Shown here: positions 25,646-34,115 of the stretch, in pieces
How positions within the stretch are numbered: position 1 is the stretch's first letter
Layout: each line of letters starts with the position of its first letter
Source of the DNA: JAFDBW01 sp963825575
GTDB lineage: Bacteria; Desulfobacterota; Desulfuromonadia; Desulfuromonadales; BM103
Length of the DNA stretch: 64,000 nucleotides
NCBI GenBank assembly: GCA_963825575.1
Contig: CAWGUB010000017.1
Location: 1-64,000 of the forward strand
Direction of reading: 5' to 3'
Notes under the pieces: model-generated
Databases searched by the model: none
The model's input: the letters and a program-made list of their open reading frames with translations, nothing else
Told to the model about the DNA's origin: nothing
Made by a program: the position numbers and the translations under genes

Positions 25646-28081
25646 CTAAAGCTCATCCATGTCCAAGCGGAAAAAATCCTTGGCCTGCGGAGTCTTCTCT
25701 TCAATGGCGTAACGTACCGGAGCCGTGTTGGGAGCAAACGCCTCGATGATGATATCCGGGCTGTCCTCAGGGGCCAAAAGGCCGGTTAACGGGTCGATTG
25801 GCCGGAACTCGATAGTATCCGGCACCGGGAATTGCTCGACCGGCATTCCGGCGGTCGCCTGTTCCATGAAAGAAACCCATGCCGGTGCCGCGGCTTTGGA
25901 ACCGGTCTCCTTGTTGCCAAGCGGCCGCTCCAGGTCATAACCGACCCAGGAAACGGCCAGCAGTTGCTGGGTATAACCGATGAACCAGGCGTCCTTCAGG
26001 TCATTGGTAGTGCCGGTCTTGCCGGCTACGGGGCGCTTCAGCGCCTTGGCGCGCCATCCGGTGCCCTGCTGGACGACACTTTCGAGCAGGTTGGTGACAA
26101 GGTAGGCGGTTTCCGGGCTGATGACCCGGTTGCGTGACTGGCCAATCAGCTTCTGCCCTTGCTGGGGACCGCCGGGGAAATCAGCGGGGTCGTTGGACTC
26201 GATGACCTTGCCGTCGCGGTCGTAAACTTTATTGATATAGGTTGGCAAAACCCGCACGCCGCCGTTCGCCAGTACAGCGAAGCTGCGCGCCAGCTCCATC
26301 GGTGTCAGGGCCGAGGAACCCAGGCCAAGAGTCAGGTCTTCAGCAAGTGGAGATTCGATCCCGAGTTTGCGCGCGTAGTTGGCAGCATAGCGGACGCCGA
26401 TATCCTCGAGGATCTTGATGGTAATAACATTGTACGACTTGGCCAGGGCGATGCGCAACGGCACCGGACCGTAGAAACGCTTGGAGTAATTCTTCGGCTT
26501 CCACTCCTTGGTGTCACCGGATTCAAGGCGCTCCTTATAGATCAACGGCGTATCGAGAATCACCGTGGCAGGTGTGTAACCCTTGTCGAGGGCCGCAGCG
26601 TATATCAACGGCTTCATCGCCGAACCCGGCAGGCGGCGGGCCTGGAGGACACGGTTGAACTGGCTGGTGCGGAAATCGTACCCACCGACCATGACCTTGA
26701 TCTGGCCGTTGTGTGGGTTCATGGCTAAAATAGCCCCCTGGGCTTCTGCGGCCTGTTCGAGGGTCAGCTGCCATGGCCCCTTCTCGGGGATTACTGCAAT
26801 CCGGGCCAGGACCTTTGCCCCGAGCGGCAGCCGGGTGCTGGCCCCGCTCGCGTTGCCTGTCGGGGCACTGGTTCGCTTGACGATTTGTGGCGGACCCGCC
26901 CACTTGGCCGACTCGAGCGCGATGCGCCCTACCTGGTCGGCGAACTGCAGGTGCAGGCTCTGTTTGTCAGCGCCGCTGATAATTGCTTCGACGAGATCAT
27001 CAACCTGCGGCGGGTTCTCGGCAAAGGTCTCGGTCTGTTGCTGCAGGAATCCGGCCTCTTCTTCAGCTGTCAGCACCGCCAGCGGGCCACGGTAGCCCAG
27101 GCGTTTGTCGTGTTCACGCAGGTTCGCCTGCACGGCAGTCTGAGCTGCCAGCTGCATCTCGAGGTTCATACTGGTGTGCACTTCGAGACCACCGCGGTAA
27201 AGCTGTTCTTCGCCATAGGTGTCCTCGAGATAACGGCGGACCTGCTCGGTAAAATAGGCGGCGTTGGTAATGTGCTGGTTGATTCGCGGCCGGATATCCA
27301 GCTCCTGCAGCTTCGCCTGTTCGGCTTCGTCCTGAGTGATGAAGCCTTCACTGACCATGCGTCCGAGCACGTAGACCTGGCGCTCCTTGGCCCGGTCATA
27401 GTGACTGTACGGGGAATAGCGGCTCGGTGCTTTCGGCATTCCGGCCAGCATGCTGCTTTCAGCTAAAGTCAGCTCATCGACGTCCTTGGCGAAATAATTT
27501 TCGGCAGCAGCCTGGACGCCGTAAGCGCCGTGGCCGAGAAAAATCTGGTTGAGGTAAAGGTAAAGAATCTCTTCCTTGGATAAGCGTTTTTCCATGCGGT
27601 AGGCAAGGATCGCCTCTTTGAACTTGCGCTTGAACTTACGCTCCGGGGTCAGCAGCATACTCTTCGCGACCTGCTGGGTGATGGTGCTGCCGCCCTGGAC
27701 AATTCCACCCGCCTTGATGTTCTTGATTGCGGCTCGCACGATTGAGGCAATATCGATTCCCTGGTGCTTGAAAAAGTTGGAATCCTCGGCAGCGACAAAG
27801 GCCTGGATCAGCTGTTTCGGCATGCGCGAGACCGGCACGACAATGCGGCGTTCCTCGTAGAGCTCGGCGATCACCGTCCCGTTATCGCTGAGCACGCGGG
27901 TGACGATCGGTGGCCGGTAATCGGCGAGCGTGTCGACACGGGGCAGAGATTTGGCCACGTAGAAGTAGGCCCCGAGCGGCAACAGAATCGCCAGCAGCAG
28001 GCCAAGCAGGCCGAGGCCGAGGATCACCCGGGTCAGGATGGCGAGCAAGGATTTTTTTGATTTGTTTTTCTGCTCCGGCAT
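25646..28081 (-). CDS. Penicillin-binding protein 1A (bifunctional glycosyltransferase/transpeptidase)
   Basis: Class A PBP that polymerises and crosslinks peptidoglycan. I start it at the ATG at 28081 (MPEQKNKSKKS, with GAGG six bases upstream), giving 811 residues. One membrane segment (~12-42) precedes the GT51 domain (AAEDSNFFKHQGID, GGSTITQQVAKS, KEILYLYLNQIFLGHGAYG). The transpeptidase has SxxK in GSAMKP, SxN in KSYN and KTG in GKTGTTND. An OB-like insert separates the two domains. It is convergent with nth and divergent from pyk. Confidence 0.95.
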   Translation of the reverse strand: MPEQKNKSKKSLLAILTRVILGLGLLGLLLAILLPLGAYFYVAKSLPRVDTLADYRPPIVTRVLSDNGTVIAELYEERRIVVPVSRMPKQLIQAFVAAEDSNFFKHQGIDIASIVRAAIKNIKAGGIVQGGSTITQQVAKSMLLTPERKFKRKFKEAILAYRMEKRLSKEEILYLYLNQIFLGHGAYGVQAAAENYFAKDVDELTLAESSMLAGMPKAPSRYSPYSHYDRAKERQVYVLGRMVSEGFITQDEAEQAKLQELDIRPRINQHITNAAYFTEQVRRYLEDTYGEEQLYRGGLEVHTSMNLEMQLAAQTAVQANLREHDKRLGYRGPLAVLTAEEEAGFLQQQTETFAENPPQVDDLVEAIISGADKQSLHLQFADQVGRIALESAKWAGPPQIVKRTSAPTGNASGASTRLPLGAKVLARIAVIPEKGPWQLTLEQAAEAQGAILAMNPHNGQIKVMVGGYDFRTSQFNRVLQARRLPGSAMKPLIYAAALDKGYTPATVILDTPLIYKERLESGDTKEWKPKNYSKRFYGPVPLRIALAKSYNVITIKILEDIGVRYAANYARKLGIESPLAEDLTLGLGSSALTPMELARSFAVLANGGVRVLPTYINKVYDRDGKVIESNDPADFPGGPQQGQKLIGQSRNRVISPETAYLVTNLLESVVQQGTGWRAKALKRPVAGKTGTTNDLKDAWFIGYTQQLLAVSWVGYDLERPLGNKETGSKAAAPAWVSFMEQATAGMPVEQFPVPDTIEFRPIDPLTGLLAPEDSPDIIIEAFAPNTAPVRYAIEEKTPQAKDFFRLDMDEL

Positions 28082-28097
28082 AAAACCTCGGTAGAGT

Positions 28098-28123
28098 GGA
28101 ACCTGAACACCCGGACAGGTTCC
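28098..28123. repeat. Perfect inverted repeat in the PBP1A leader
   Basis: GGAACCTG at 28098-28105 is repeated in reverse complement as CAGGTTCC at 28116-28123, separated by ten bases. It lies 17 bases upstream of the PBP1A start codon and could be an operator or a leader hairpin. Confidence 0.45.
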
Positions 28124-28178
28124 GGTTGAAGGGGAACTTTTACCATAACAGCTTGCTTTTCGGCAACTCTTTTGCCAG

Positions 28179-28207
28179 TTCAATCGCTACATACGCTATG
28201 CTATAGT
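28179..28207 (+). promoter_or_regulatory. Possible sigma-70 promoter for pyk
   Basis: TTCAAT (28179-28184) and TATAGT (28202-28207) are separated by 17 bases, about 43 bases before the pyk start. The -35 element is weak. Confidence 0.45.
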
Positions 28208-28249
28208 CTACTCTCGATTGACAGCGTTTTTACAGATTGTTAATGAAAT

Positions 28250-29755
28250 ATGAATCCTCGGATGGTTAATTCCGGGGCGATCAAGGAGCCAGAATTGCCT
28301 GTCACGGATTTTCGTCGCAATAAAATAGTCGCCACGGTCGGACCGTCGAGTTCCTCGCGGGAAATGCTGCTTGCACTCATGCGGGCTGGTGCGGACGTGT
28401 TTCGTCTCAACTTCTCGCACGGCCAGCACGCAGCCCTTGCCGAAACCGTCGCGCTGATCCGGGAACTGTCTCGTGATCGCCGCCGCGCGGTTGCCATTCT
28501 CGGCGACCTGCAGGGGCCGAAAATCAGGGCCGGCATGATGCGGGGAGGGTCGATGGATCTGACTGCAGGACAACTGGTCGTAATTACCACTGACGATGTG
28601 CTTGGTGAAAACGCTCTGATCCCGACTACCTACCAGGCGTTGCCGAAGGATGTCAGCGTCGGGAACCGGGTTCTGCTTGATGACGGCCTTCTTGAACTTC
28701 AAGTTGAAAAAGTTCAGGACGGTCAGGTGCATTGCCGGGTGTTGGTTGGAGGCATACTGAAAGACCGCAAGGGGATGAACCTGCCGGGCGTTAATGTCTC
28801 CGCACCCGCCCTCACCGAAAAGGACCTGGTTGACCTCGATTTCAGTATCGACCAGGAACTCGATTACCTCGCGCTCTCATTCGTGCGGTCGGCAGCGGAC
28901 GTGGTGCATCTCAAGGAGCTGCTCTACAAGCGCCAGTCCGCGATGAGGGTGATCGCCAAAATAGAAAAGCCAGAAGCGGTTGAAAACTTTGACGAAATCC
29001 TGGAAGTGTCAGATGGCATCATGGTGGCGCGCGGCGACCTCGGCGTAGAAATCCACCCGGAAAAAGTTCCCCTGATTCAGAAGCGGATTATCCGTCAGTG
29101 CAATCTGGCTGGCAAGCCGGTTATCACGGCGACCCAGATGCTCGAGAGTATGGTACACAGCCCGCGGCCAACTCGCGCAGAAACCTCCGACGTGGCCAAC
29201 GCCATTCTTGATGGCACGGATGCGGTCATGCTCTCGGCGGAAACCGCGTCCGGCAAATACCCTGTTGAGGCGGTGGCGATGATGGTGCGGGTCGCCGAGG
29301 ATGTTGAAAGTGATCCGCAGCTCCAGGAGCGGCTATTCCATCCCCTTTCGGAACAGAGCGGCTATCGTCGCCTTCCTGAAGCGATCGGTCAGGCGGCCTG
29401 CCGGGTTGCCGAAAGTGTTGGCGCCGCGGCAATCCTGGCCTTTACCCAGACCGGCAGCACTGCGGCCCTGGTTGCCAAGTACAAGCCGCCGGTCCCGGTG
29501 TTCGCCGTCACCCCTTCCCATGTCGTTCGCCGACGCATGGCGCTCTACGCCGGGGTCCGTTCGATTCGGGTTGATATCGAGGGAGATACCGAAGCACAGA
29601 TACGCTCGGTGGAGGAGTCTGTCCTCGATGCCGGGGTCTTGCAGAAGGGCGATGTAGTGATCATCACCATGGGTAGCCCGGTTTCAGATCCGGGAACAAC
29701 CAACCTGCTCAAGATCCATCGGCTGGGCATTGGACCCTTTTTTGAGGTCCATTAA
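28250..29755 (+). CDS. pyk: Pyruvate kinase
   Basis: Glycolytic enzyme making pyruvate and ATP from phosphoenolpyruvate and ADP. About 501 residues if the first ATG is used; the conserved part starts at FRRNKIVATVGPSS, so a shorter start at 28262 is possible. Motifs include VFRLNFSHG, the catalytic-site lysine region VIAKIEKPEAVENF, MVARGDLGVEI and TATQMLESM, with a C-terminal allosteric-type domain (ILAFTQTGSTAALV). It is transcribed divergently from the PBP1A gene. Confidence 0.96.
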   Translation: MNPRMVNSGAIKEPELPVTDFRRNKIVATVGPSSSSREMLLALMRAGADVFRLNFSHGQHAALAETVALIRELSRDRRRAVAILGDLQGPKIRAGMMRGGSMDLTAGQLVVITTDDVLGENALIPTTYQALPKDVSVGNRVLLDDGLLELQVEKVQDGQVHCRVLVGGILKDRKGMNLPGVNVSAPALTEKDLVDLDFSIDQELDYLALSFVRSAADVVHLKELLYKRQSAMRVIAKIEKPEAVENFDEILEVSDGIMVARGDLGVEIHPEKVPLIQKRIIRQCNLAGKPVITATQMLESMVHSPRPTRAETSDVANAILDGTDAVMLSAETASGKYPVEAVAMMVRVAEDVESDPQLQERLFHPLSEQSGYRRLPEAIGQAACRVAESVGAAAILAFTQTGSTAALVAKYKPPVPVFAVTPSHVVRRRMALYAGVRSIRVDIEGDTEAQIRSVEESVLDAGVLQKGDVVIITMGSPVSDPGTTNLLKIHRLGIGPFFEVH

Positions 29756-29790
29756 GACCAGGGGCTGGTGATTGGCGACTGGAGGCTGGA

Positions 29791-30480
29791 ATGAACAAGA
29801 AAGCAGTAGTTCTTTATAGCGGCGGGCTGGATTCGACGACCTGCATGGCGATAGCAAAGGCCGAAGGTTTTGAGCCATATGCGATGAGCTTTGCCTATGG
29901 CCAGCGACATTCTGTCGAACTGGAAAAGGCTCGCGCATATGCGCCTCGGATCGGTGCGGTGGACCACCTGGTGGTGGAGGTCGACCTGCGGCAATTCGGT
30001 GGCAGTGCCTTGACCGCCGATCTTGACGTGCCGAAGGACCAGCTGGCGGAGGGGATTATCCCGATCACCTATGTGCCGGCCCGCAATACTATTTTTCTGA
30101 GCTTCGCCCTGGGCTGGGCGGAAGTCCTCGGCGTTCAGGATATCTATATCGGCGTCAATGCCCTCGATTATTCTGGCTATCCCGACTGCCGACCGGAATT
30201 CATCAGCGCTTTTGAAAACATGGCCAATTTGGCGACCAAGGCCGGAGTCGAAGGCGACAACCCCTACACGATCCGCACACCGCTGATCCAGCTCAGCAAG
30301 GCAGAGATTATCCGTACCGGGCTGGATCTCGGCGTTGACTACCGGCTGACCCACTCCTGCTACGATCCGACCCCGGCCGGTGTTGCCTGTGGCCGGTGTG
30401 ATTCCTGCCTGCTGCGCCTGAAAGGTTTCAGCGAGGCGGGGATCGAGGATCCGATAGAATATGTGACGCGAGACGCGTGA
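29791..30480 (+). CDS. queC: 7-cyano-7-deazaguanine synthase QueC
   Basis: Converts 7-carboxy-7-deazaguanine to preQ0 with ATP and ammonia, a step in queuosine biosynthesis. 229 residues. The P-loop motif YSGGLDSTT is at residues 8-16. Four zinc-binding cysteines are seen in HSCYDPT and CGRCDSC near the C-terminus. GGAGG precedes the ATG. The upstream gap contains a CTGG-type heptad repeat arm, and the 3' end overlaps the left arm of an inverted repeat. folE2, which can supply the pathway precursor, follows. Confidence 0.97.
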   Translation: MNKKAVVLYSGGLDSTTCMAIAKAEGFEPYAMSFAYGQRHSVELEKARAYAPRIGAVDHLVVEVDLRQFGGSALTADLDVPKDQLAEGIIPITYVPARNTIFLSFALGWAEVLGVQDIYIGVNALDYSGYPDCRPEFISAFENMANLATKAGVEGDNPYTIRTPLIQLSKAEIIRTGLDLGVDYRLTHSCYDPTPAGVACGRCDSCLLRLKGFSEAGIEDPIEYVTRDA

Positions 30481-30595
30481 CGTGGAACGCGAAAAGCAAA
30501 GCACCCCATTAGAAACAGAGAAATTATAATGACCGATAATCAAAAAGGTAAAGATTTTATACGTCCCGCGTCCCGCGTCCCGCGTCCTGATTCCG
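30471..30595. repeat. Imperfect inverted repeat of GACGCGG-like heptads between queC and folE2
   Basis: The left arm (from about 30471, overlapping the end of queC) is made of GACGCGA-GACGCGT-GACGTGG units. The right arm (about 30565-30592) is CGTCCCG repeated, the reverse complement with only a few mismatches. A small perfect palindrome, ATTCCGGC/GCCGGAAT (30592-30608), follows. It could form a long hairpin around a ~65-base loop. Confidence 0.65.
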
Positions 30596-30606
30596 GCGAA
30601 GCCGGA

Positions 30607-31389
30607 ATGCCCGACATGCAGAAATTGCGGGATGATCGCAATATTGCGATCAACAAGGTCGGTGTCAAAGACATCCGCTACCCGATCGTGGTCCTCGACA
30701 AGAGCAAGGAGCGGCAGCAGACGGTGGCGCGCATCAACATGTACGTCGACCTGCCTCACCACTTCAAGGGTACGCACATGAGCCGCTTCATCGAGATTCT
30801 CAACCAGTACCACGGTGAGATCAGTATCGAGCGCATGGACACGATGCTGCGTAACATGAAGGAACATCTTGAAGCGAGCTCTGCGCACCTGGAATTGGAG
30901 TTCCCCTACTTCATCGAAAAACAGGCGCCGGTCTCAGGGGCCAGAAGTCTGATGGAATACCAGTGTCGCATGGTCGGCAGCCTCGACGAAGACTACGATT
31001 TCATGCTTGGTGTGACCGTGCCGATGACTTCGCTCTGTCCCTGTTCAAAGGAGATCAGCGCCCGCGGCGCCCACAACCAGCGCAGCGCCGTCACCGTCGA
31101 GATCCGCTATTCCGACCATATCTGGCTCGAAGACCTGATCGCCTGGGTCGAGGCGTGCGGCAGCGCCCCGGTCTTTGCCCTGCTCAAACGGGAAGACGAA
31201 AAGGCCCTGACCGAGCAGGCGTATGACAACCCGATGTTCGTCGAGGACGTGGTGCGGGCGGTGACTCAGCGCCTGCTTGAGGTTCCTGAGATCACCTGGT
31301 TCCGTGTCGCCTGCGAGAATTTCGAATCGATACACAACCACTCGGCGTACGCCATGGTTGAGGGCCCGATCTTTGACGGGCGTGGATAA
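30607..31389 (+). CDS. folE2: GTP cyclohydrolase FolE2 (type IB)
   Basis: Converts GTP to 7,8-dihydroneopterin triphosphate, precursor of folate and of queuosine. I start it at ATG 30607 (MPDMQKLRDDRNIAINKVGV), the usual family N-terminus, giving 260 residues. An earlier ATG at 30529 would add 26 residues that are only translated repeat. Motifs: LPHHFKGTHMSRFIEIL, the active-site cysteine region TSLCPCSKEIS, and a final HNHSAYAMVEG. It is the metal-flexible alternative to FolE. It sits directly after queC, consistent with a shared role in deazapurine synthesis. Its stop codon lies within a DnaA-box-like sequence. Confidence 0.94.
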   Translation: MPDMQKLRDDRNIAINKVGVKDIRYPIVVLDKSKERQQTVARINMYVDLPHHFKGTHMSRFIEILNQYHGEISIERMDTMLRNMKEHLEASSAHLELEFPYFIEKQAPVSGARSLMEYQCRMVGSLDEDYDFMLGVTVPMTSLCPCSKEISARGAHNQRSAVTVEIRYSDHIWLEDLIAWVEACGSAPVFALLKREDEKALTEQAYDNPMFVEDVVRAVTQRLLEVPEITWFRVACENFESIHNHSAYAMVEGPIFDGRG

Positions 31390-31410
31390 CTCTGTGGACA
31401 AGGTGGACAA
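31381..31410. promoter_or_regulatory. Second cluster of three DnaA-box-like 9-mers
   Basis: CGTGGATAA (31381-31389, containing the folE2 stop), TGTGGACAA (31393-31401) and GGTGGACAA (31402-31410). Starts are 12 and 9 bases apart, exactly as in the cluster at 24367-24396. Confidence 0.55.
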
Positions 31411-32080
31411 CTCTGCAAACCGCCACATTTTTAATCAATCTGGCACGATTATTGGCCTGTTTGCCAAGCAGCCGATTGCCGGGCAGGTCAAGACACGGTT
31501 GACGCCACCGCTGTCGCCGGAACAGGCCTGTGAGCTCTACAGGGTTGCCTTGCAGGAATCGATTTCCCGGCTGTTGACTTCGGGAGTGACGATCGCGATC
31601 TGCTATGCCGGAGAGCGTAGCTGGTTCGAGACGGCCTTTCCCGGACTGCCACTGTTTGCCCAACATGGCGAGGGGCTCGGTGCGCGCATGACCAATGCCG
31701 TACAGGCGTTGTTTGCCGACGGCGGCGGGCCGGTTCTGCTGGCCGGCTCTGACAGCCCGGACCTGCCGCTTGAACAGGTCAAAGATGTGATCGAGTGTTT
31801 GGCCCGAATGGATGTCGCCACAGTGCCCTGCCGGGACGGTGGCTATGCGATCATAGGCGTGCGGCAACCGACGCCGGAAATTTTTAAAGAGATTCCCTGG
31901 AGCACCACGGCAGTGCTTGAAGCGACGCGCCGCCGTTGCCGTGAGCTCGGTTTGAGTTACCATGAAACCACCGGCTGGCACGATCTCGATGAGTTGGCAG
32001 ACCTGCAGCGGCTGGTAGAGCGCTCCCCGGGGTCGTTGACCGCCCGGCATATTGTCGGCGAACTCTCTGCACTGCTCTGA
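31382..32080 (+). CDS. DUF2064 (TIGR04282-like) GT-A fold nucleotidyltransferase/glycosyltransferase
   Basis: About 210-232 residues depending on the start. Candidate GTG codons at 31382, 31394 and 31403 all lie within the DnaA-box-like cluster, and no ATG is available before the conserved IIGLFAKQPIAGQVKTRL. That motif is the GT-A nucleotide-sugar or nucleotidyl-binding N-terminus; LLAGSDSPDLPLE (~115) provides the DxD-like metal site and VPCRDGGYAIIGVRQP follows. The exact substrate of this family is not settled, so I give only the fold. It lies immediately after folE2 and before the tol promoter. Confidence 0.8.
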   Translation: MDNSVDKVDNSANRHIFNQSGTIIGLFAKQPIAGQVKTRLTPPLSPEQACELYRVALQESISRLLTSGVTIAICYAGERSWFETAFPGLPLFAQHGEGLGARMTNAVQALFADGGGPVLLAGSDSPDLPLEQVKDVIECLARMDVATVPCRDGGYAIIGVRQPTPEIFKEIPWSTTAVLEATRRRCRELGLSYHETTGWHDLDELADLQRLVERSPGSLTARHIVGELSALL

Positions 32081-32109
32081 TGCAGATTGAACTTTACACG
32101 CCTGCCCGG

Positions 32110-32138
32110 TTGACTTGCTGTCTATGCTGTCTGATAAT
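32110..32138 (+). promoter_or_regulatory. Sigma-70 promoter of the tol cluster
   Basis: TTGACT (32110-32115) and GATAAT (32133-32138) have a 17-base spacer and lie about 35 bases before the tolQ start. This is a strong vegetative-type promoter. Confidence 0.7.
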
Positions 32139-32173
32139 CAGGCGACAACACTGTTGAACAAAGGAGAATTCTC

Positions 32174-32845
32174 TTGGAACTGGTACTCAATGCCGGGCCT
32201 GTCGTCAAGCTGGTCCTGTTGATTCTGGTCTATTTTTCTGTGGTCTCATGGGCCATAATCTTTTACAAGCAGGTGGTGATCCTCCGCGCGATCCGTGACT
32301 CGGACCGCTTCCTGGAGTTCTTCTGGTCGAAAAAACGTTTCGACGCCATCGGTAAAGGCCTCGAAGATTTCCGCCATTCGCCGCTGACGGTCCTGTTTCG
32401 CGAAGTTTACAGTGAACTGGCGCAGAGCCGGCGACAGATTGACGGTGAGGTCAACGACAACCTCGTCGCAGACCTCGGCGAGCAGGAGCGGGTCGCCCGC
32501 GTCCTGCGGCGTTCGACGACCTCGGAAAGCCAGCGGCTGGAAAAATACCTGTCCTTTCTTGCCACCACCGGATCAGCGGCGCCATTTATCGGCCTGTTCG
32601 GCACGGTCTGGGGAATCATGGACGCCTTCCACGGAATCGGTACCAGTGGCAGCGCTTCCCTCGCCGTAGTCGCACCGGGGATCTCCGAGGCGCTGGTCGC
32701 CACGGCAATCGGCCTGGTGGCGGCAATCCCTGCAGTCATCGGCTACAATCATTTCGTCAACAAGATCAACATTCTGACCGGCGAAATGGATAACTTCAGC
32801 CAGGAAATGCTGAATATCGTCCAACGCATGAGTCGAGGCAACTGA
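32174..32845 (+). CDS. tolQ: Tol-Pal system protein TolQ
   Basis: Inner-membrane proton-channel subunit of the Tol-Pal machine, which draws in the outer membrane at division. 223 residues starting at TTG with AAAGGAG upstream. Membrane segments lie at ~10-30, ~125-150 (TGSAAPFIGLFGTVWGIMDAF) and ~160-185 (GISEALVATAIGLVAAIPAV). These carry the threonine and glycine pattern of the MotA/TolQ/ExbB family. The first gene of tolQ-tolR-tolA-tolB; tolR begins one base after its stop. Confidence 0.95.
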   Translation: MELVLNAGPVVKLVLLILVYFSVVSWAIIFYKQVVILRAIRDSDRFLEFFWSKKRFDAIGKGLEDFRHSPLTVLFREVYSELAQSRRQIDGEVNDNLVADLGEQERVARVLRRSTTSESQRLEKYLSFLATTGSAAPFIGLFGTVWGIMDAFHGIGTSGSASLAVVAPGISEALVATAIGLVAAIPAVIGYNHFVNKINILTGEMDNFSQEMLNIVQRMSRGN

Positions 32846-32846
32846 G

Positions 32847-33269
32847 ATGGAAGTCGGTCAGCACACCTCCCGCCGCCGCACGGTTCTGGCGCAGATCAAT
32901 GTGACCCCTTTTGTCGATGTCATGCTGGTCCTGCTGATCATCTTCATGGTCACCGCGCCGATGATGGAGAAGGGAGTCGATGTGGCTCTGCCGGAAGTGG
33001 AAAACGCGCCGAACCTGGCCGTCGCCAAGGAACCGCTGATCATTACCGTAAATCGCAAGGGAGTGATTATGGTCGGCAACAATGTCGTTGAGAGCGCTGA
33101 CAAATTGACGCCGGTCCTGCAGCAGGTCCTGAGCGAACGCGAAGAGAAGACGGTCTATCTCGAGGCGGACAAGGCGGTTGCCTATGGCAAGGTGGTCCAG
33201 GTCATGGCGGCGATCAAGCGGGCCGGGGTTTCCAAGCTCGGCATGGTTGCCCAGGAGCCGGAAAAGTAA
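32847..33269 (+). CDS. tolR: Tol-Pal system protein TolR
   Basis: ExbD/TolR-family stator subunit, 140 residues, with one N-terminal membrane helix that carries the essential aspartate (NVTPFVDVMLVLLIIFMV, ~residues 18-35) and a periplasmic peptidoglycan-binding domain (VYLEADKAVAYGKVVQVMAAIKRAG). It works with TolQ to couple the proton gradient to TolA. Confidence 0.95.
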   Translation: MEVGQHTSRRRTVLAQINVTPFVDVMLVLLIIFMVTAPMMEKGVDVALPEVENAPNLAVAKEPLIITVNRKGVIMVGNNVVESADKLTPVLQQVLSEREEKTVYLEADKAVAYGKVVQVMAAIKRAGVSKLGMVAQEPEK

Positions 33270-33281
33270 GCGAGCAGCCTG

Positions 33282-34112
33282 ATGTCAGTTGTCCCTTTGC
33301 GCCCAATCAATGACTTTCACAAAGACCCGAAGTTTGGCCGCCTGTTGCTGGTCTCGCTGGTTGTCCACGGTCTGGTCTGGGCCGCATTCACCGGCGACTG
33401 GTTCGGCAGCAGCACCCGCCCGAAGCCGCCTGTCTACTATGTCGACCTGATTCACAAGCCGGTCCTAAACCCCCAGGCTGGGCGACCCGATCCACGCCCG
33501 GCCAAGAAACAGCAGGCCGCGCCGGTGAAAAAATCCGTGGCGACCCCGGTCGCCCCCAAAGCAGTGACCAAGCCTGAGGTCAAACCACTGGCCAAGCCGG
33601 CAAGGACCGCCAAACCGAAGCCGGTTCCGAAACCGGACCAGCGCCAGGAAAAGAAAGTGCAGAGCGCCATCGACGAAATTCGTCAGCGCCAGGAACGGGA
33701 AGCAGAACGCGACGCCCTGAAAGACAAGCTCGCCCAACTGCGGGAATCTGCCGGGGCCGCCGCGACGGTCTCAGCTGACGTGCCGGTCGGCATGCCGGAC
33801 GGCACGGGGGACGAGGTCGGTGTCAGCGCATTGGCTTTTGTCCAGGCCTTTATCCAGCAGAACTGGGCTCTCTCGCCCTACTTGCTCGACCAGTCGCGTC
33901 TCGCCAATATTGAGGCAAGGGCCAAGCTGCTCTACGCAGCAGACGGTCGGCTCAAGAGTTTTCGTATCGAAACCCCTTCGGGGAACCCGCAGTTTGACGA
34001 CTCATTGAAAAAAGCCATTATCAAATCGCAGCAATTACCGCAACCGCTGCCGAAAGATCTTGAGCTGGTGGTGATTTTCAACCTCAAGGAAATGGCTGCG
34101 ACAAGGAGATAA
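33282..34112 (+). CDS. tolA: TolA-like energy transducer (TolA/TonB C-terminal domain)
   Basis: 276 residues: a cytoplasmic N-terminus, a single membrane segment (~20-38, LLLVSLVVHGLVWAAFTGDW, with the SLVVHG type of motif seen in TonB/TolA), a long Pro/Lys/Ala-rich periplasmic spacer (~45-165) and a C-terminal TonB/TolA domain (IEARAKLLYAADGRLKSFRI, PQFDDSLKKAIIKSQQLPQP). Context between tolR and tolB makes TolA the likely role rather than TonB. The sequence of the spacer is low in complexity. Confidence 0.88.
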   Translation: MSVVPLRPINDFHKDPKFGRLLLVSLVVHGLVWAAFTGDWFGSSTRPKPPVYYVDLIHKPVLNPQAGRPDPRPAKKQQAAPVKKSVATPVAPKAVTKPEVKPLAKPARTAKPKPVPKPDQRQEKKVQSAIDEIRQRQEREAERDALKDKLAQLRESAGAAATVSADVPVGMPDGTGDEVGVSALAFVQAFIQQNWALSPYLLDQSRLANIEARAKLLYAADGRLKSFRIETPSGNPQFDDSLKKAIIKSQQLPQPLPKDLELVVIFNLKEMAATRR

Positions 34113-34115
34113 AAG

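Noticed and set aside
30560..30595. CGTCCCG tandem units as a possible CRISPR array
   Set aside because: The units are 7 bp with no spacers, and no cas genes are nearby.
30529..30606. N-terminal extension of FolE2 from the upstream ATG
   Set aside because: It translates the heptad repeat and palindrome; the family starts at the ATG at 30607.
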